Part shown: piece by piece, positions 60,934 to 64,000 of the stretch | Layout of the letters: each line of letters begins with the position of its first letter | How positions within the stretch are numbered: the stretch's first letter is position 1 | Origin: Chelativorans salis | GTDB taxonomy: Bacteria > Pseudomonadota > Alphaproteobacteria > Rhizobiales > Rhizobiaceae | DNA: 64,000 nucleotides | Direction of reading: 5' to 3' | NCBI RefSeq assembly: GCF_025336525.1 | Contig: NZ_JAOCZP010000005.1 | Location: forward strand, 310,001 to 374,000 | Made by a program: the position numbers and the translations under genes | Notes under the pieces: model-generated | The model's input: the letters and a program-made list of their open reading frames with translations, nothing else | What the model was told of the DNA's origin: nothing | Databases searched by the model: none

Positions 60934-61929
60934 TCAAGCGACGACTTCGACTTCGCGGCGGGTATAACCTGCGTAGTTGCGATACCAGCCGACGAACTCC
61001 CTGATGCCATCCGAGAGGCTTGTGGTTGGATGGAAGCCATAGTCGGTCTGCATGCTTTCGATGTCGGCATAGGTTGAGACGACGTCGCCTGGCTGCATCA
61101 ACTCGTAGCGGATGGTCGCAGAGCGTCCCGTATGCTGCTCGATGAGTCTAACCAGCTCGATAAGCTTCGTCGGGCAGTTGTTTCCGACATTGTAGACGCG
61201 ATGTGGGTGCTCGTCGGAAAGGAAGACAGGTGATACGGCCGTCGAAACGACTCCCGACACAATGTCGTCCACGTGAGTGAAGTCGCGCATCATGTCGCCG
61301 TTGTTGAACATCCGGATCGGATGTCCCTCGATTACCGATTTGGTGAAGATCCAGTAGGCCATGTCCGGCCGCCCCCAAGCGCCGTACACAGTGAAGAATC
61401 GCAACCCGATCTGCCTGAGGCCGTAGAGGCTCGCATAGGCCTCACTCATCAGTTCGTCGCTTCGTTTTGTCGCGGCATATAAGGATTTCGGACTGTCAAC
61501 GCGATCTGCTTCGCTAAACGGCACGTTCTTGTTGTCCCCATAGACCGAACTCGACGAAGCATAGACGAGGTGGCGCAGTCCCTTCCAACGCCGGCACGCT
61601 TCGAGGACGGACAGGTGCCCGATAAGGTTGGATCTCGCATAAGCCAGAGGGTTCTCGAGTGAATAGCGAACGCCGGCCTGAGCGGCCAGATGAACAATCA
61701 CGTCGGGACGTTCCGCTACGACCAGGGCACTCAGCGCTTCGATGTCGGCGATATCCATCTTCCTGAAGCGGGCGCGCTTGCCGAGAATGTTTAATCGCGC
61801 GCGCTTGAGTGAGACTGGGTAGTAGTCGTTGAGATTATCGACTCCGATTATCTCGTCACCGCGAGCTGCTAGTCTCAATGCAGTATGGAATCCGATAAAG
61901 CCGGCTATGCCTGTTAAGAGCACTTTCAC
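60934..61929 (-). CDS. UDP-glucuronate 4-epimerase
   Basis: This 331-residue SDR converts UDP-glucuronate to UDP-galacturonate. Motifs are VLLTGIAGFIGFHTALRL (NAD), the group-specific HLAAQAGVRYSLENPLAYAR around residue 80, YASSSSVYGDN (Ser) and SLYAATKRSDELM (Tyr-Lys). MRDFTHVDDIVSGVV and NNCPTKLIELVRLIE also match this group (LpsL/CapI type). Together with Ugd at 19 kb it would provide GalA, consistent with two pectate-lyase-like enzymes in the same locus. Confidence 0.92.
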   Translation of the reverse strand: MKVLLTGIAGFIGFHTALRLAARGDEIIGVDNLNDYYPVSLKRARLNILGKRARFRKMDIADIEALSALVVAERPDVIVHLAAQAGVRYSLENPLAYARSNLIGHLSVLEACRRWKGLRHLVYASSSSVYGDNKNVPFSEADRVDSPKSLYAATKRSDELMSEAYASLYGLRQIGLRFFTVYGAWGRPDMAYWIFTKSVIEGHPIRMFNNGDMMRDFTHVDDIVSGVVSTAVSPVFLSDEHPHRVYNVGNNCPTKLIELVRLIEQHTGRSATIRYELMQPGDVVSTYADIESMQTDYGFHPTTSLSDGIREFVGWYRNYAGYTRREVEVVA

Positions 61930-62419
61930 GACTTACATCCTTTCGCAGCAGGTCGGTGAATATTGCCGCTCGGGGCCGTTTCCGGCGCATCACCAAGAAT
62001 ACCCTGGGTTCTCCAGCCGTGACGAGACGTGGTTTGCCCACCTTGGAACACTCCCATAAAGCGGCCGTTGACCGCGGCAGAAATCGGGCGCCATACCGTC
62101 GAGCAAAATATCAATAACGCAATCAAAGGATTAGCATTTCGCAGGGCACAAAGACCGGAACGTCCGATCAAAAAGCAGCCTCCGCGTTCTCGAAATGCGG
62201 AAACAGTCCCGGTCAGGTTTTTCCCGGCGCAGTTTCATTTTCGGCGACTCTTCGTTCGTCGTCTTGGAATTTGCCGAAGGCAGCCGCAGCGCCAACCTCG
62301 ATCACAGCCCCGGTCCTTCCCGATTCGGTGTGCGGCGGCCAATATAGGACATAACGGTCCTTACGACCTCCTCTCCGAAACCAGATCTGGCGCAGACATC
62401 ATTGCACATGCACGGCTCC
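61930..62419. other. Gene-free region upstream of the epimerase with AAAAACCTGACC motif
   Basis: No convincing coding frame was found in these 490 bp. GGTCAGGTTTTTCCC (62211-62225) reads AAAAACCTGACC on the minus strand, about 285 bp before the epimerase start, and matches the cluster motif. The rest shows no recognised signal. Confidence 0.45.
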
Positions 62420-63580
62420 TCAGGCGATGTTTCGGTTTGCCCGGTAACCGCCCTTCAGAACTTGTTCGTAAAGCGCGAGGTATCGATTGACGTAGATTTC
62501 AAGCGAGAAGTTGCTGACGATACGTTCCCTGGCGGCATCGCCGAGAGCCTCGCGATCTTCGCGAGAGAGACCCAATACTTCCGCTAGTGCAGCGGCAAGC
62601 GCATTCGGGTCGGACGGTGGCACTACCATCCCTGTGGGTCCGACGAGCCAATTGCTGTCACCCACGTCCGTTGCAACAACAGGTACGCCGCTCGCCATAG
62701 CTTCGCCGGCGGCCACTGAGAACGCTTCTCCCCATGCAGAAGAAAGAGCGAAGACGTCCAACCCAGGCAGAAGCTCTGCTATATCGTGACGAATGCCCAA
62801 GGTCGTGACGCGGTCATCGATGCCCAGCTTCGACGCCGCCTCTCGAACTGGGCCGTCCTGGTGACCCCCGCCAACAACGACTAGCTGAACGTCATATCCG
62901 TTGCGTGAGATGATGCTGACCGCCCTGACGAGACTGAGCTGATCCTTCATGGGATGGTATCTGGCAAAATGACCGATGATGCGACGCTTTGGCGGAATCG
63001 CCAGCATTGAACGCAATCGAACCCGGCGCTCGTACGTCGGACAGAATATGTGGCAGTCTATTCCATTCGGAATGACAACGCTTCGGCGAGGATCGAAGCC
63101 GAGGCGCTCATGCTGGTACGCAGCCGCATTTGAGCAGTAGCAAATCGCCGCAGCATGATGTGACAGAACCGCTGAGTAACGGAGAAGACGGCGCGTCCTG
63201 GGCTCTTCTTGCGCAATATCGGCGACCGTGTGATGAACGCTCCAAATCACCGGTGCGAATATGAAACTTGCAACGGAACCGATCAAGGCCGCCAGATTGC
63301 CATGATACATCCAGCCGTGGATGAGATTTGGCTTATTCTGGCGCACCAACCTCTGCAGGGCGAGCAGATTGCCAGGCCCCGGCATTGCCCTTTGCATTGC
63401 AAGCGTGAGCAGGTTCGACTGCGTCTTGCACGGCAGTTGCGTCGCCAGAGCACCCGGCGAAAGAAGCGAGAGAACTGTCGAGGGATAGCCGGCATCGTCT
63501 ATCTGGGCGACGAAGCGCGTAAGCATGCTTTCTGCTCCACCGACATTGAGGCCGGTAATGGTATGAAGGACTTGGCGCAT
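62420..63580 (-). CDS. Glycosyltransferase family 4
   Basis: This 386-residue GT-B enzyme starts RQVLHTITGLNVGGAESML, contains the acceptor-side NLIHGWMYHGNLAALIG, the hinge RRIIGHFARYHPMKDQLSLV (around residue 203) and the donor-site FALSSAWGEAFSVAAGEAMA (around 275). It resembles WbnH/PslH-type GT4 enzymes. ATG 63580 is favoured because it gives the conserved N-terminus. TGTCAGGTCAGG lies 46-57 bp upstream. It is transcribed alone, at the end of the polysaccharide locus. Confidence 0.88.
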   Translation of the reverse strand: MRQVLHTITGLNVGGAESMLTRFVAQIDDAGYPSTVLSLLSPGALATQLPCKTQSNLLTLAMQRAMPGPGNLLALQRLVRQNKPNLIHGWMYHGNLAALIGSVASFIFAPVIWSVHHTVADIAQEEPRTRRLLRYSAVLSHHAAAICYCSNAAAYQHERLGFDPRRSVVIPNGIDCHIFCPTYERRVRLRSMLAIPPKRRIIGHFARYHPMKDQLSLVRAVSIISRNGYDVQLVVVGGGHQDGPVREAASKLGIDDRVTTLGIRHDIAELLPGLDVFALSSAWGEAFSVAAGEAMASGVPVVATDVGDSNWLVGPTGMVVPPSDPNALAAALAEVLGLSREDREALGDAARERIVSNFSLEIYVNRYLALYEQVLKGGYRANRNIA

Positions 63581-63625
63581 GGCTCCAGACTCCCGCCTCA
63601 ACAAGTGGAGCAACGTCTGGGCTTT

Positions 63626-63641
63626 TGTCAGGTCAGGAAAA
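63626..63641 (-). promoter_or_regulatory. CCTGACCTGACA motif upstream of GT4 gene
   Basis: TGTCAGGTCAGGAAAA on the plus strand reads TTTTCCTGACCTGACA on the minus strand, with two overlapping CTGAC units five bases apart, about 46 bp before the gene at 63580. It fits the motif and orientation found ahead of other operons of the locus. Confidence 0.45.
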
Positions 63642-63903
63642 TGCGTCTCTCGTTAGCCGATGCGGTCCTTATCCCCGGTCACCGTTGCCCAATCGACCAA
63701 CACAGGGCAGTCTAGGATCGCGCTGTGGCACGCCACCCCACTGAACAGAGCGCGAAGCCCGGACGCTCGCTTACTGAATTTGCACGGACTTGTGTAGTCA
63801 GGCTTTCCCAGCACGCGCGTGTCGGGTTTTTCATCCTTTTGGCTTCCGGCGACCTGGGGATCCGGTTGCTCGTTCTGCTCTTCCTCGTGGTGCCGGCGTG
63901 CGA

Positions 63904-64000
63904 TTCGCGTCGGAGCTATCCCCTTATGCCGTTGCAATGAAGACGGACGAGCCGTTCTATATCGCTGCGATCTGGGAGGAATGGAAGCATCGTCAGACCG
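63904..64000 (+). pseudogene. Fragment resembling SRAP (YedK/HMCES) protein, runs off the window
   Basis: In frame up to the window end the sequence reads SPYAVAMKTDEPFYIAAIWEEW, split here only by its surroundings, which matches the core of SOS-response-associated peptidase (SRAP) proteins (pattern PYA.AM.....F..AGLWE.W). The expected upstream catalytic Cys2 N-terminus and GFYEW segment are not in this frame; a partial VVPAC in another frame near 63888-63902 suggests a frameshift or a fragment. The part beyond 64000 cannot be seen. Confidence 0.45.

Noticed and set aside
1-64000. CRISPR arrays, tRNA, rRNA or insertion sequences
   Set aside because: No regularly spaced direct repeats, tRNA cloverleaf-like segments, rRNA sequence or transposase motifs were noticed on reading both strands.

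Overview
The window looks like a high-GC alphaproteobacterial chromosome segment, most likely Hyphomicrobiales (Rhizobiales; Phyllobacteriaceae-like). The reasons are the FrcBCA-type sugar transporter with GDNAAGKS Walker A, the ExoF/ExoP/ExoY-like polysaccharide export proteins, the NodU-family carbamoyltransferase, frequent GTG/TTG starts and pervasive ATGA stop/start overlaps. Genus was not determined. No rRNA, tRNA, CRISPR or insertion sequence was recognised.

Region 1 (1-11.3 kb) is a loosely packed accessory stretch. It holds a DUF899 protein, a gate/nucleoside-recognition membrane protein divergent from an Lrp/AsnC regulator, an orphan CHAT-domain (caspase-like) protein whose 5' end is frameshifted, a VOC protein and a GH29 alpha-L-fucosidase. 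It also holds a group of small immunity-like proteins without a toxin gene. Three genes here (CHAT, a DUF6985-like gene, tenA) are frameshifted or truncated.

Region 2 (10.8-18.9 kb) is a catabolic/transport block: LacI regulator, periplasmic sugar-binding protein, single-domain ABC ATPase, permease, phosphotriesterase-family hydrolase, glutamine-amidotransferase-like protein, ribokinase-type PfkB kinase, BtpA/SgcQ protein and a broken tenA. A 14-bp perfect palindrome lies just upstream of lacI. The substrate is unknown.

Region 3 (19-63.6 kb) is one very large extracellular polysaccharide locus. Precursors come from Ugd (UDP-GlcA), a UDP-glucuronate 4-epimerase (UDP-GalA), a CapD/WbpM dehydratase with a DegT aminotransferase, and an RfbF-RfbG-DegT-C-methyltransferase-reductase operon for a CDP-linked deoxy, probably branched, sugar. 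Assembly and export use an ExoY-like initiating transferase, four GT4 enzymes, a GtrA/GtrB-like pair with a polytopic GT, a Wzx-like flippase, a Wzy/ExoQ-like polymerase, ExoF-like outer-membrane export protein and an ExoP-like copolymerase whose kinase P-loop is degenerate. Tailoring includes sulfotransferase, PIG-L deacetylase plus formyltransferase, and a carbamoyltransferase-DUF5989-SxtJ-SGNH module that resembles sxtI/K/J/L of saxitoxin clusters. Two pectate-lyase-type enzymes (PL10 and PL1) suggest that the polymer contains galacturonic acid and is trimmed by its own lyases. A NarL-type two-component pair sits inside the locus.

Two regulatory signals recur across region 3: a 60-90 bp conserved element in three copies upstream of three minus-strand operons, and a shorter core AAC(C)TGACA in at least five more promoter regions, always on the coding strand of the next gene. 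The window ends in a fragment resembling an SRAP (YedK/HMCES) protein.
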